A stretch of DNA of 64,000 bases from Tetranychus cinnabarinus (taxonomy: Eukaryota > Arthropoda > Arachnida > Trombidiformes > Tetranychidae). Shown here in pieces: positions 12,201-27,200 of this stretch (positions within the stretch are counted from its first letter, which is position 1; each line of letters opens with the position of its first letter). The position numbers and the translations under genes were made by a program. The notes under the pieces are model-generated. The model was not told the origin of the DNA. It was given only the letters and a program-made list of their open reading frames with translations, and made no database searches. Location: NCBI GenBank assembly GCA_022266195.1, contig WHVY01000001.1, positions 18,476,001 to 18,540,000 of the forward strand. The letters are read 5' to 3'.

Positions 12201-15200
12201 TGGTTATCTAGCCTTTCCATCTGGTCAATCTCGTCAACTAAACAAGATGAATGTTGAACCAAAAAGAGTTGATAAATTGATAAGAAAATCGAGAAATCGA
12301 ATCTCGTCAAATTGAGAACAAAACTTGATTTTATTAATTTCTAATTGCTCACTTGTAAATCTAACACGAAATGATAAAACAGATTAACCATTTATTATAG
12401 TCCACATTACTCGCATTAAGCACATTAAGTTCTGGTTAATCTCTGCTCTTTGGCTCATCGAAGGGTTCAATTTTTCAATTTTTTAGATTCATACAATTTT
12501 GATAATGAACAACAAAGAAAAATTGGATTTACCAGGAAAAAACAAACAAAATGCCTTTTACCTGATTAAAAAGCAAACTATCAAATTGTAATAGCTCATG
12601 AAATATTAGACAACTTTTCAGAACTGAGAAATTAACCTTTTCTTCCTTTCAGGTTCACATTTAGATTTTAAACTTTACAATAATGGCATTTCACTAATTA
12701 TCCTTTTAGCATAATTCCTTACCAACAGCAAAGTTTTGAATATAATGCTAATTAAAGTTTCAATTTTAAGTGATTAAATTTTCATTCTTTATAAAAGCAT
12801 ATTTATGTGATGAGTTTCAAGTTGAAGCATATTGGCTGTTTCACCTTTTACCTTTATCTATCCAATCTTGATTACAAATAATGAACCTTCTTTCAAGTTA
12901 TTAGCAATATCGATGAGAAAGAATGGTGTTCATCGAAAGTAAAGGCAAGGTGTTGCAAGTGTTTAAAGCGTTAAATGGTGTGAGAAGATAAAATAATGGT
13001 TAACTTTTTACTCTTGCCTTTGCTTTCCAATCAACAGCATCAATAAAGTTCAGTGGAAAAAAATTTGATCAGAAAATGTTGAAAGGCAAAGTCTGGCCGA
13101 GAAATGCTAACATGAAACTTAAAGATTGTAAAAGTATCTTTGGTTGATTTAATGGCTTCAAGTGTGGCTTTTTAAGGTAACAACAGCAACATTGGGTAAA
13201 AGCAAGAGCAATAATAATATGATATAATATAATAACAAGAGTAGAAAATTGTTCTTCTACATCAACTCATCTTGAAAAAGAAGAGGGCAAAAGAAGGAAT
13301 AAAATGGCACAATAAACTAACAGGGAAAAATGATTTTAATCGATTGATTTCTTCGAGTGAACAGAGGCAACAAGAAAAAATCATTGGCAAAATTATTTTT
13401 CTTTTTCTCTCATTTCCTTTCATGTTTCAAGTAAATCAAAATTATCAAGATTCTGACAAACGAGCTTTTTGATCTTTCAATCTTTACTTTTCATTTCATT
13501 TTTTCGTTCATTCACTTTTTCTATGATATTCATTTTTCATGCTTCACAGCAATAATGCAAATCACTTCAAATTTCATTCTCATGATCGTCTCTCTAATGT
13601 CATTATCTTATTGGATATTGATAGTCCATTACAACTGAAAAGTCTAACTTGAAAATAAAAGTTCAAAGTATCAATGGGTTGTTTTACAGGGAAGCTTTAT
13701 AGGTGCGTTACGGCAATCTAATTTTAATCGTTAGATGAGAGTTGAATCGTAAAATTTTGAAAGAGAAAGAAAAATATTTTTTTATTTATGAAGGAAGTTT
13801 CTAGCTTTTTATTAGCACTGAATTTAGTTTAAAATTGTGATGCACATGTTATCCTCATTCTTCGAAACTATATCGACTGGAAAATTTTTCATTTGCAAAA
13901 TACTAGAGCGACATGTTCTAGTTTCTTTAGTCACTAATAGATCGAGACACCTTAGAGAGAGAGAGAGAGAGAGTGAACACATGTTAATGGTTTCAAAATC
14001 AACTGAAATTGTAGCAAATCTCTTGATGTAAGATTTGTAAAAGTGATAATAAACAAATGGTTGGTTTAATCAAACCATTTGTGGTCTATTAGATACCAGC
14101 TGAATCAACTATGAATCTTTGGATAAAAGAGTCAAATGTTATCGTGTCAAATTCAAAAATAAGTTTTGGTTTAACTATTTACCTTTTATTCGTGTGTTTA
14201 TTGAAATAAAATTATGACTATCGCTAGATAACCCTCACTCGTTGTATTGGATAATGAAAGATGGTTGAATGAATGAACGAATGTAATGCAAATAGAATCA
14301 TGCTGTAATGTCTAAATGTTTGCAATAAACATTCACAATTGGGTCTCTAATGCAAATACAATTTAATCGCATTCACTGTATAAGCATCAACAATATCATT
14401 AGTGTGTTGGATTGTTTGGAGGTTGTAAGAGTAATACTTTATCGTTGATGGGAGTTGAGTCTTGGTAAAGTCGAGTAGAGGTCGAGTCCTTGTACACACC
14501 ATCAGATCATAGTCTTGACCTCTCAACATCTTGCTACAATGGACCTGTAACCTGATTTTAAACATGACACTGATCAAAAGCTGCGACCACTAGTGTGGAG
14601 CAGTTGTCAAATGGAAAAATGAGTTCGACACTTTTTATTGCATCTTGTTACTTTGTTGAATATTCTTGATCGTCTGACTCGGAATACATGTAAACTTTAA
14701 TGATTGCTCATTCGTCAAAGTTGATTAGCAGGAAGAACTGAACTCTAAACAATTGCATGAATTCACAGCAAATGCCTTTTCTCTAGCAAATCATTTTCTT
14801 TTACTCAAACATTACAACACTTTCAGTCAGTCAATCTTGAATATTGATATTTCAGTTGCTCAACATAATTGTGATTGGCCATTTTTTTCTTCTTTTTTCT
14901 CCTTTTCTCCTCTTTTCAACACAATCAACCAATTTTGTTACAAATTAATCCTTTACAATATTACTTAGTGAGAAATATTTATTCTGCTAGATTATTCTGA
15001 TTATTCAATAGAGCAAAAGATGAGATAACTCAATGTATTCGAATGCAGTTACATTGAAAAAGAAACAAGAGAAATATTATATTCATTCAGTTGCAACTCT
15101 TTTCTCGGTACATCAATCTGAACATCCCGATTCCACAATTTCATCTCTTATCTTCACCATCCTCTTTACCATCATTTTTATCATCACTTTCATCACAATC

Positions 15201-18200
15201 ATTATATTCATTTTTTTCTCTCTCTCTCTCTTCGCTCTTGATTTCTCATCTTCATCTACATCTGGCTTCTGTTTACTCATTACAATAAACTGGATTCAAT
15301 GCCATGAAAAGACAATCAATCACCAAACATTGTCTTTTGTAGGGCATCATTTTTACTCTGGAAATCAAATTTATCGATTCATCGATTCTGCATGATGAAC
15401 AAGGAAACCAAGGAATGGATTGAAGTTTCATGGATAAAATATGATCAAATCCAACATTTCCGTTGAAAAAACAACATTTGACTATATTATTCTCATGAAC
15501 CGTTCATTCATATTATTGATGCCCTCATTATATTCAGATTGTAATCGTTCAATGACCTTTCAACATGACCAATAATATTGTTTCGCCTCTCAACTTGGAC
15601 AACACCATTAACAATGGGAAATATTATTAAACCTGTAATTGGCAGCAGTCAAGGTTCATAAATTGACCATCAAATCTAGAGAATGCAAAACACTTAACTG
15701 AATATGAAAAAACATTTTTACTCAATTCATTCAGTTTATTCATTCATCCTGAATACCCATTCAAAGGTCAAGATATTATTGAAATATTTATGACATTTGC
15801 AGGGAAAAAAGGAAGAGACTTTTATCAAGAACAACAATTGAAACATCATTTTCCATGCATTTCTCTTTATGGATTAAAGTTGAAGAAAAGGAAATCATTT
15901 TTTCTTGCTTTTCTTCGCTACTTGTACTTACATAAAACTCGAAGATTTATCTCATGACTGTAACCATCGCCTTCAACGTTTAAAGCCACACAACGATATT
16001 TACCCGATTGATGGCGTGTTATGTTGCGAATGGTCAGGGAAAAGTTGCGAAAAATGAGATCAACTGAACCAAGAGAATTGGAATTTATTGAGCGACCATT
16101 AAACTGCCATGAAACTGATGAGATGGGCGGATTGGCAATTACATGGCATTCAAATGTTACATCAGTCAATTCCCTGATTTGATCATAATACAGATTAGAT
16201 CCAAGGGATAATGATAATTTAGGAACAACTGGGAATCCAGGAAATGTGCAGCAAAAAGAGAAAAGTAAATGAGACAAAAACAGATATGTAATGGTGAATA
16301 ATTAATAGAGAACAAAAAAAACAACAAAAAGAATCAGCAATTTTGTTTCATTCGCTCTTCATTTTCTCTTCGTTTCATTACCATGTCTGTTCAGTTGAAA
16401 TCATCAGCCAACAGAAGCATCATTAATCATTTGCATGGCAGTGAAAATGCGCAAAAAAGAAGCAAGAAAAACACTAAAAAACAATTAATATGTTTACCAT
16501 GAAAAGGCATAAAATGATACACAAAGTTGATACTCAACTGTCGATAAACTGTCGAAGAAAATCAAAAATAAAAAATCAAGTTCCATCATGTTCAATGGTC
16601 AATCAAAAACTGAATAACTGAATAATAAACTGATCAAAGCTGAATAACTTTTCCCTCCAAATTTGCTCACAACTCAAAAGAGAAAAGAGCAAAATTTGAC
16701 TTTTTCAGAACATTTCATGAAAAAATGAATTTCTTTTTCGGCTAAACTTTTTGTTCATGACAAATGTGAAATGAAAAAATCAATTCGTTTCATTAAAGAT
16801 AATTAATTTACTCGTGACAAAACTCTGTTAATGTAATTTTTTGTTCTTCCCTTTCATGGAAACTTTTGATGAAACCAAATGAACTTTTAAAAGCCATAAA
16901 GGTAAAGATAATGGTTAAACCACTGATTGAACATATCGCCAGTAATAATTAGTGTTGGTAATGGTTAATGTGGTTGTGAAGGGAAAAAGCTATCTGAATT
17001 TAAAAACAATTAATTCATCAATTGGTTCATGCTTCATGAAACATGTTGTCGTCAGTGAATAAGCTTTTTACAGTGATAAAAACATGAAGAAAATGAAAGG
17101 CGAAAAAAATGTTAACAAAAAAAGTTAATTTCATCAACTAAAAGCTTGATGAAATTTTGATGTTGCCTAAGTAAAGATTTTGTCTCAACCTGCTTCTAAG
17201 GCCTCAACTGCATTAACTCAAATTGATTGTTGGCTAAGCTTTTTTTCTTCACCTTTTTTCCTATTCATATGGAAGTTGATCATTTTTGACGATTTTTTTT
17301 CTTCTCTTCTTCTTTCATCAGATCAACTCTTCCCTGACTCTTGTTTAGGTAAATTTTGTCTTAATGCAATTCCATTTTGGCCCATTATATTCAGTTCATC
17401 AATGTCATCACAAACTCGATTCTCTTGATTCACCAACTTTACACTTTTTTTTCTTCATCTTTCAACTTCGACTATTACTTTTCATCACTCTTGATTATTC
17501 ATTGTCGCAACAACTTTCATTGATTTACCAATGATTAGTTGGTTGAATCTTTACTGCTAATTAATGATCAAACATGGAAATTGTTTCACTTTACTTTCCT
17601 TTTCTGTTATCACTTGCAAAGTAGAAATATCAACTTCTTTTTTGTAACCTTTTCTTGATTTCATTTTCGTTTTTTTTCGAACATTTTTCTTGCTCTTTTT
17701 CACCCATTTTATTGGCTTTTTTATTTTCTTGTAACAAAGTTCTTAATCTATTGTAATTAACTTGAAAATTTCATGTTGCATGAAGATTTAATGAGAACGG
17801 AAGGCAAAATCAAGAGATAATCATCTTAAAGAAGAAATAATTGGTTAATTATTGATCGATTAGAATCAAATCTTTTTGCTTCATGATGAATCGAAAGCTA
17901 AATGCTAACAGTTTCATGATCAAGTTTAGATCAAAATAATCAATGATGCGACCAAGTTTACTTTAGATTTCAATTTTCGTTTCATCTGATATTCCATGAT
18001 AAAAATAGAAACTCTAAAAATTCATTTATTCGTTTCTTTTGATGATAAAACTTACAATATACATCCAATACCCATGAATCGTCAATCGCAGAATCAGGTA
18101 AAATGGAATGATCAGCTCGACAGGAAAGTATTTTACCATTATCTTCAGCTGATGGAGTAAAATGGACAACTGAAGTGGTCAAATTTTCCGAACTGGTCAC

Positions 18201-21200
18201 ATCTTCTGTAACATGTTGAAGTCTCTTAGGACCTTTCCACCAAGTAACAATAGCTGAAGGTCTTGAACCTTCTGAAGTGCACTTTAATTCGACCCGTTTA
18301 CCAGCAGAAAGCGCACGCTTTGGACTTATTATACGAACATTTGTCGGACGAACTAGAAAAAAAACAAAAAAAATGATTAAGAATATTTTACAAACTTTTA
18401 CCCTGAAATTCACTCATTGAACTCAACGTTCCTCTGAACCTTTCATTTCAAGTCCATTTTATACTAACAATGATGTCGAACTTGAACTCGACTCATTTCA
18501 CATTCAAAACTTTCGTTTGAAAAAAACAAAATTCAATTTTTTCGAAGCCAATTTTTTCCATACAAATATTCGAAGTGATAAATCAATCCATTTTTGCACA
18601 GAAAATTCATTCGGAATCAAAATGGGAAACAATCTGTCAAAAGTCAATCAGTGAATTTTGAACTGTTTTTGGACGAAAACTATCAACAAGCTTTCGTTGT
18701 TGCCCTTTACACGAAAACTGGTCAGTCAATATTGTTTGGATAAAAAAACAAGATTAACTACACAGAATTTATCTGATGAACATTTCGATGATAATCTCAA
18801 TTCATTTATCATATCATGAACCTCGACTTTAATGTTCATTTTTTGCCTTCTCCTTCCTTCTCTTAACCATCGTTAAATCATTATTATCATTCTTATCTTT
18901 TTTTTCCTTCTCATGTAACTTATAGCCATTAGTTGCAGTCAAATAACTGACATCAACTGTACACACTAAATACAAACACTTGCCTTTCTCAATCCTTTCA
19001 TCAGCATCATCATCTCTTGAAAAGAATAGCAAAAAATGAAGAGAGCGAAAGAGAAAAAAAAGTTCCAAGTCAACATATTCCACTTCCTTGAATGGGACAG
19101 ACAAAGATGAAGATGAGGAGAGGAAGAAGAGGAAAAAAAAGCTCAGTCAAGAAGATAGAAAAGTATCGAGAAAAGAGTGTAAACGAGCTCAATTGAATGA
19201 AAGTGAGGCGAGATAACTAATAAGTAGAGAGATTTTTCCATGAAAAATAATCATTACCTTTTTTTCTCAATCATTTTCTCGCAGCTTCCAACATCTTGAT
19301 ACAATGGTAAAGGCAAACTTTAATGTTGCCATTTTTATCATCTTTATCTCAAGATGATGAACACACTCTTGAGAATCAAACTTGGCCCTTCAATAATCGA
19401 TGGCAAAAGAGGAGAGAAAAGTGTACAATAAAAGTACACAATCGATCAGTTGCTTAATTTATAAACATAAGTGTTTGCCAGGAAAATGAGGTAAATCTTG
19501 TATAAAAGTGTTGAAACGAGAAAAGAAGTAATCGACGAAATTTAGTCATTTTTGTCTTTCTATTTTCGACTCAACTCTTCAAGGGTAAACGTCAAATTCA
19601 ACATTTTTTTTCGTTTCTCCGAGTTTGCCAAGTAAAAGGGAAAATGATAACAGCTGCAACATTGATAAATTTGGATAAAATGATGAAGATTAATTTTCGT
19701 CAGAATTTTCATTCTCTTGTTTTCAACTAGCAAAGAGTGCTTGTCTGGTTTGTATCATTTTCGAGAAACAATCTGAATCTTGAGTCAAAACTTGAATTAT
19801 ATTCCATCAACGGATCATTACTCTCAATCTTACAGGCTACTTTTCATCGATCCCCTGAGAGTCTGTATCTCACTCTTTACATGTTGGTCAATTTGTAACA
19901 CTATTGTAAAGATTTTCTGCTTTTCGTTCTTACACCGATTACTCTAGAAAAAAACAATTGAAATTAAATTTCGCTCATTTCGGTCACTCTAATGAAAAAT
20001 CAGAAACAAGTATTTCCAAGTCTCCAAGCCTCAAAATTTTCCTTCGAATCTCTCTACATGTTTGTACAAAAATCGTTAATTTACATCGAATAGAGTTTCG
20101 CGATGATCTGAGGTAAGATTAAACTTGATAAACTCGCTGTAAACTTTAAACACTAAAAGGATCAAAATTTTGTAAAATGATTAAACAAACTTGAAATTGT
20201 TTTGTTATTACAGTTTATTTACTTTTCATATGTTTAAATGAATATTGAATTGAGAAGGAAAAAGAAGGAAAACGATGCAAAAAGTTATCATAATTTTCAG
20301 TGATAATGCATACAAATTACTTTTTGATGAAACATCATTAAGAGGTTTTCAACAAGAAAAGCTGGAAATGAAATTTCCATCCAGACAAATGAAACATTTT
20401 TTTCCAAAGAATTTCTTATTTTAACTTATTTTCTGTTTGTTTTTTCATTTCTCATTTCACGCTTCCCATTCTTTTCATCAAAATGTCATGATAATTCAAT
20501 CCTGTTCAAGAAGAAGAAATAATTTCTCAAACCATTCCTTGCTTTTGTCAGAAGTTATCAAATTGAATTGATGTACTTGCAATGTAGACTTACAACAATG
20601 GAATCAGTTAGCATAAAGTAAAAGTTTAAAATAAGTCAAGTATCATTAAGAATTATAAATTAATTTGAAAACGAGTTCGACAATTTTGCTGAAAGAATTG
20701 AATGTTTCGAGGAAATGTCTTTTTTCTCCTGGAAAATTCTATCTCCAGACGAGTTGAAAATTTTGACCTAAGAGTTTCATTCCAATGATGGAGCATTTGA
20801 TGAAATGAGGTAAAATCAAGGAAATTCAATTTTATATCAATTTTCAATGGAACCAAGAAAAGCTTTTCTCTATTCGTCTTTTATTCTCCCCTTCTTTCAA
20901 CATTTATCTATTGGTTATTATCATTTGAAATTTTTGCTCCATTCTTCAGCTTCAACTGTCCATTAGAATCCTATGTTACACAAAAAATGTAACACTTTTT
21001 TTGTCCTCTTTTCTGAAGAAGAAAATGAAATATAAAAAAATCCAAGACCTTTTCAGTTTCCAGTCAAGCCTTCCAAGCAAATGCTTATCTCAGCAATAAT
21101 GCGCTTCCAATGCTCTTTTTATCAATATTTTCATTCTCACATTTTTCAGAGTTGAATAGAAAACTGAGCAAAAAAGAAAACTTTGTTTTTCTCTGAAGAG

Positions 21201-24200
21201 AGTGAAATGAAAACTCTCAATAAACTGTCAAGTTTGTAATCACTTTGAGCATTTCAAACAAGAAATTCATTCTCACCAAAATTGGTGGATATTTTTGGAA
21301 ATTAAACTTTCTATCCAATTGCAATCAAAATTGTTATTCAATTCAAAAAGCAAGTCAAGTTTGCAAGAGAAAACTTTTTGTCTACTCTTCATTAACCATT
21401 AAATTAGATTAAGACTAGACTCGAGTGTAAATGGTTAGACAGAAGAGGCAAAAGATGAAACATTGTCAATGAAAGTCAATGTTTCTGTAAATAGTGCAAC
21501 ATCAGCCTTTAAAGAGGCAATAAAGTGACTTGGCAAGGATTGACAGACTCGGCTATTCATCTTCATCATACTGTCTCAATAAATTATCATCACACGAAAT
21601 TTAAAGCCAGACTATTGAAGGTTAAAAGATGCAAGTTACAACTTGTTAGTTAATCAGAGATGAAAGTTCATGATACTTGTGATGGGTCAACTTGGTGTCC
21701 ATCAAAATATATTACGTTTGATGTTCACTTACGATTGAGATCCAATGTGATGCTTGTTGAAACTGATTTGGTTAAATTTGAATTGTTGGCTATACACGTC
21801 AATGTACTCATCAAGTCACTTCTCTGGATTCGGTTTATCAAAAGTTCGTTGCGAATTATTCCTTGAACAGTTATATTCCAAGTTTCATCAATGAGTCGCC
21901 CATCCTTGTACCAACGGAGTTCAGGTTGAGGTGAACCTACAATAAAAGAATAAAATTTAGTTTTTTTTCGATTCGAAATGAACTTTGATTCAGAGTAAAT
22001 TTGGAAATTTGAAATTGAACCGATTAAAAGTGCGAAATTGGAAAAAATTTTAATCTTTGCTTTTTCGCCATCAAAGACAACTTAATGGTTTTGATGGAAA
22101 GAATGGAAAGTGAAAAAATGAAGTTTAAGTTATAAGTTGAACCAATAGAGAAGCGAGTAAAATTGTTGCTTCAGGGCTAGTTTCAGTTCAATCATGATAC
22201 TATTTGAGGTTCAAATTGATTGAACAAACGAAAAATTTTACACTTTTCTTTTTCTCTGCTGCACCTTTGTTCACTTTATCACTACCATAACCATCATCAT
22301 AATCACCGTCATTATCATTCTCATTGGCACCGAACTTTTCCATTTTTTTGCTTCTAAAACTTAAAGTCAACTGAAGCAAAGTTACCAACGAAAAGGCAAT
22401 GAGAAGAAGATAAAATAATATGGAAAAGTTGAACTCAAATATTGTTATAAAATATAGTTTATACAGCATCAACTAATGTCAATTTTATTTTCCAACGAAA
22501 TACTTGCTTCGAGCAATTTGACCATTTTCCTCATTTTATCTTCTTTTCTTCTTTATTCCCATTTTCAGGTCAATTGATTCTGCAGCTTTTTGGTGAGGAA
22601 AGTACAACATTTATGGAGAAGATGAAAAAAATAGAAAAGGATAAATGAAAGAAAAACAAAGTCCAATATGTTTCCAGTAAAGAAAAATATTGCGTTCAGA
22701 ATTTATTCCGTCAATATAATTGTTCAGCCTTCTTCAATCAATGAGAAACATCTTGCTCATGGATGGTTGAAACAATATTCAATCAAAATTTTCGTCAGTC
22801 AAATGTGATTGTTTCAAAAAGAAAAATCAACTTTCAAGAAAAAAAACAAAATCTTTCAATTTACTCGACAAATCAATTTCCAATCGCAAAGACTTTAGTC
22901 CAAAAGTTTCATTCTAAAAAATCGAAAATTCAAAATTTGCAAAATTTCGAAGAACAGCAAATTCGAGAAAAAATTTTATTCTTGAAATTAGGCAAATCGA
23001 CTGTTAAATTGACCAAGAAATTGAACCACCATTGACATGAAATCGAGTTAATCCAAGTTGATGAATTTATCTAATCAAGTTTTGTTCAATTTTATTTGGA
23101 AATTGCGAGAAATGAAAATTCGAAAAGAAAGATTTAAAATAAATTGAAATACACTTTATCATGGTTTTGTTTCATGGTAAACCACATGAGGTCTTATACA
23201 TGTGATTCATTTTAACCATTACAGTTCGAACAGATGAAACAGAAAGCGCAAAGAGAACAAGCAAAATATGTTGAATTTTTTTCTTTTCAATCTTTTTTTC
23301 TCTTCTCTCCATTCCTTATTTATACATTTACTTATTTTTCAAGAAAAGGCAAAGCAGAATGCTGGTGAATCAGAAGTAAAATGATTATAACATTTTTTTC
23401 CTTTTCTCAAACATGAATATCATAACATGATATTGTTGCATAAAATGGTTTTAGTTTGTATCTTTTGTTACTCCAATGGAAAATGATCGGTAATGAGAAA
23501 ACGAAAAAAGAATGGGAAAAGAAGAGGAAAAGTTGAATAACATAATTCATGTTTATTTTGCATTTTCAAATTACATCTTTTTTCACATTGGTTAATGCTA
23601 ATAATGAACTCAATAATGTTTAGTTTTTCCAAGCTAATGGTTAATGTAACCTTTCATCAGCATATTATCTTCATCAAAACAAATGACTAACCTAATGTTG
23701 GCTCATTGACTTGAGTAAACATTTTATCGATAACAATCAACTTCAACTAAATCAATCCTTTAACCCAAAGCAATTTACATTCATTAAAGAGAATGAAACT
23801 TTTTTTTGTGAGAAAAAAGTAAAAATTTCAAATTCAAATTCAAACTTTGGTGGAATCAAAGAGTTAACTCACCTCCTTCAGCTTCACAGTAGAGCGTTAA
23901 ATGAGCACCTTCGTTGTAAGGCCCAACAAGATCACGTAGTCGCTGACCAAATTCATCCATTATTATCACTTCTCGCGGTCCGACTGATGAAGAGAGAAAA
24001 GCAATTATCGATTTTATTGGAGAAAAAAGTTTAAATAGAAAAAAGTAAATTGAAGAAAAAAAACAGATGAAGTTCATTTGATTAATGACAAAACAAAAGC
24101 ACTGAGCCGTTTGAAAAGTTTCGAGAAAAAAAACCATCAACAGAACAAAGGTAATCACAAGTTTCCATCTAGAATAATATCAATATCATGAGAAATGATG

Positions 24201-27200
24201 GGAAAAATTGAAATGAAAGATTATACTATTATGATGGAAAGGCAGAAAAAGTCTAAACAGTAAAATGTTTATAAACTCTTTTGCGAATTTCATTTTCGAA
24301 GAAAAAAATTCTTTTCGATTTGAGCAGAAACTGGAAAACATTTTGAACGATTTTGGGTGTTAATGATTATCTCAAGTTTTTCGTCTTTTTTTGTCTCTGG
24401 TAAATGAAACTCTTGAAGCGTTTGAGAAAAAAATGAAATTTTTTTCGACTATTTTGAATTCCAATGCAAATTGAGATCCGAGCAAATTGCTTAGTGATTC
24501 AGTGTTGAGCTTGATTATATTGATTCAATCAGGTAATCGATTCATTCCAATCACTTTGTATTCAGTACTTTCCGATGTTGATCTATTTCGATGGACATTT
24601 TATTCAATTATTTTCAGCTCTTTTCCTTGTTCGAGTTAATGAATTTTCTTTGGTAAAGACTTTTGTTCTTGGTCAAGTTTTCATTCATTTTGATAACCAG
24701 TTGAGTTACTCATGTAAGTGTTTCAATGAAAGAGTGGAAAAGGGTGAAAATTTTCCCTTGAGCTGAAAATGGAATCAAATATAAACAGAAGAGAACCGGA
24801 ACTTTCATTCAAACTGAATCCAAGTGAAATGAGCTTTTGTTGGCTTCTCTTTTTTTGTTTTATCTATTATTTACTCAAAGATATAAGAAAACAATTTCAA
24901 CAGTAAATACAGGTTTACTTGAGCAACTAGAGTTACTTGGACCACACAGTTTTACCATGCAAAGAAAGGAATCTTATTTCAGGATAGAAAATCATGTTGA
25001 AGGAAACCGGAAGAAAAGTGAAAATGTAACAGCAAAAAGAAAAGAGGAAAAACAATGTTGAAGAAATGAGAATATGAAGGTTAATAGGAAGAAAGAAGAG
25101 AGAAGAAAAAAAGTAACGAAAGAATGGAAATGAAGAGGCAAAGAAAAAAGAAAGAAATGGAAATGGTTAGAGACAGGGAATTGGAACAGAAGAATAATAA
25201 AAATGTTCAAGTTTCACAGTTGCACCGTGTTACACTTGATTATGCGAGAGACTGAAAAAGAATCCCAAAAGGACAAGAGTAAAGTTATTGAGGAAAGAAA
25301 TGATAGACTTGGTAGACACCTTTTATCAAGATTATGTGAATATGAATGGGCAACCGCAAGATGAATAATGATGAAGGAAACCTGGTTAAAAGTTGTACAA
25401 CAACGAGGACAGCAAAAGGCTAGACTAGATAAATAATGTTCAAGATTGTTAATCAAACAGTTTGATGGGTTGAAGGCAAATAGACTTTGATAATACCTTT
25501 AATGATGTAAATCTTGGTCTTTGATGGGTAAACGTTTGATAAGAAAAAACGAACACAAAAAAAAGTCCTAAACATTATTATGGTTATTATTGTTGTTATC
25601 ATTACAATAAATATGAGAAAGCAACAGACAACTTGTCAATAACTGTCACTGGGAAGCGTTATTGTCATGCATGGTTTGGGTTGATCAAAAGGCAAGAGGA
25701 AAATATCAACTCTCGAATGTATTATTTTGAGAGATGAAAACGTAATAAACACTAGTCTTTGTTGCTGTCTTTACATGAGATCAGATTGTTTGACTTTTGG
25801 CTTAAACATGGAATCATGAGGACAATTGTGAGAATACTTCAAAAGCTTGGACACTTTGCTCATTACTTGGTAATCTGTTGAGATGAAATTATCGGTAAAG
25901 AAAATTGCAATTTTCAAGATTCTCTGTAAAGTTTGTTGCACCAATTTTCTTCGTTGGTTTCGTTCAACATGGATTGAAATCTATAATGTAAAATATACAT
26001 TTTATGTGACCAGAATTGAAATTCAATTTGATTAAATTAATCTTTTCTTTCGTTTCTTCAATTGGAATCGAAAATTTTTTCTTCTCTCTCTCTTCTACTC
26101 GTCAAGGAATAAACATGTTAACAAAATTATGAGAAGACTAACAAGAGAATTACCATGAAAATTTAGCTCAATATTACTTCTTTAATCAAATGAGGATAAA
26201 CTGATTAAGGTGAATGAAGAAAGTTTAAAAATTGGATAAAAAAGAGATCAACTCTTCCAAGGATTCTGTGGAATTACTGAAGTTAAACTTACTTATTACT
26301 TCCAATTGGACTGTTCGATACTGTGTTCGAGCCTGGCGAAAGTCGATTCGACAGCGATATTCACCAGCATCGTCTTGTTTAACTGATTCAATCACTAAAG
26401 ATGGAGGTCTGTTGGGTTAAGAGAAAAAGGTAAAGATTAGTTTACTTGGATTAAAAGACATTCGGGTTTTCAATCAAAGAGACTCAAATTTCAACCTCAA
26501 GTGGACCAGAAACTGATTTCATCTTGACTGGTTAAATTGCAAAGGAAATGTTGAATTATCAGAGAATTTCCGCTTTCTCTCTAATCACAAATCATCATTT
26601 AATCAACTTCCTTTATTGATATTGAATGACATTGAAGCAACTTTGAGCCTTTATCTTTCAATTATTTAAAAGGATTACAGATTTCACTCTTTGATACGTT
26701 GCCTTGTAAAGTACAAAAAAAACTCAACATTAAAACTCACAAAGCGAAATGCATAAAATGATGAAACTAAAATGGTTTATATTTTTGGTGAAAAGAAGTG
26801 AAAAAAAGATATTTTAATGCACAAACTCACAATTATTCAACTAGCATTAACTTATCAAAAGTTGATTAATCACATTTTCATTTCAATTTAATCAGAATTG
26901 CAACTTTTGCTCTGAGAAAAAAAAGTAAAAATTATTCCACTTTTCGAGCAAAAAGGAAATAAAAAAAATTTCGAAATTTTCCATTCCAAACTTTTGAATC
27001 GAATCAAAAGTATCCAACAAAAACAGAAAACATTTTAGTCCATTTTTGAGTCGCTCATTTTGCCTTAAGGCCTTCATCAAGTAGAGAATATGGAAACTGA
27101 TTTTTTCCAGAATCGAGATTGAATCGTTGAAATGGTTTAATTGATTTTAACCTTTGGCTGTTCATCAAACATCAACAGCTTTGAGATGTTTGGCCAAGAG

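Noticed and set aside
22763..23035. 90-codon Lys/Gln-rich plus-strand frame
   Set aside because: No homology recognised; AT-rich codons typical of chance frames here.
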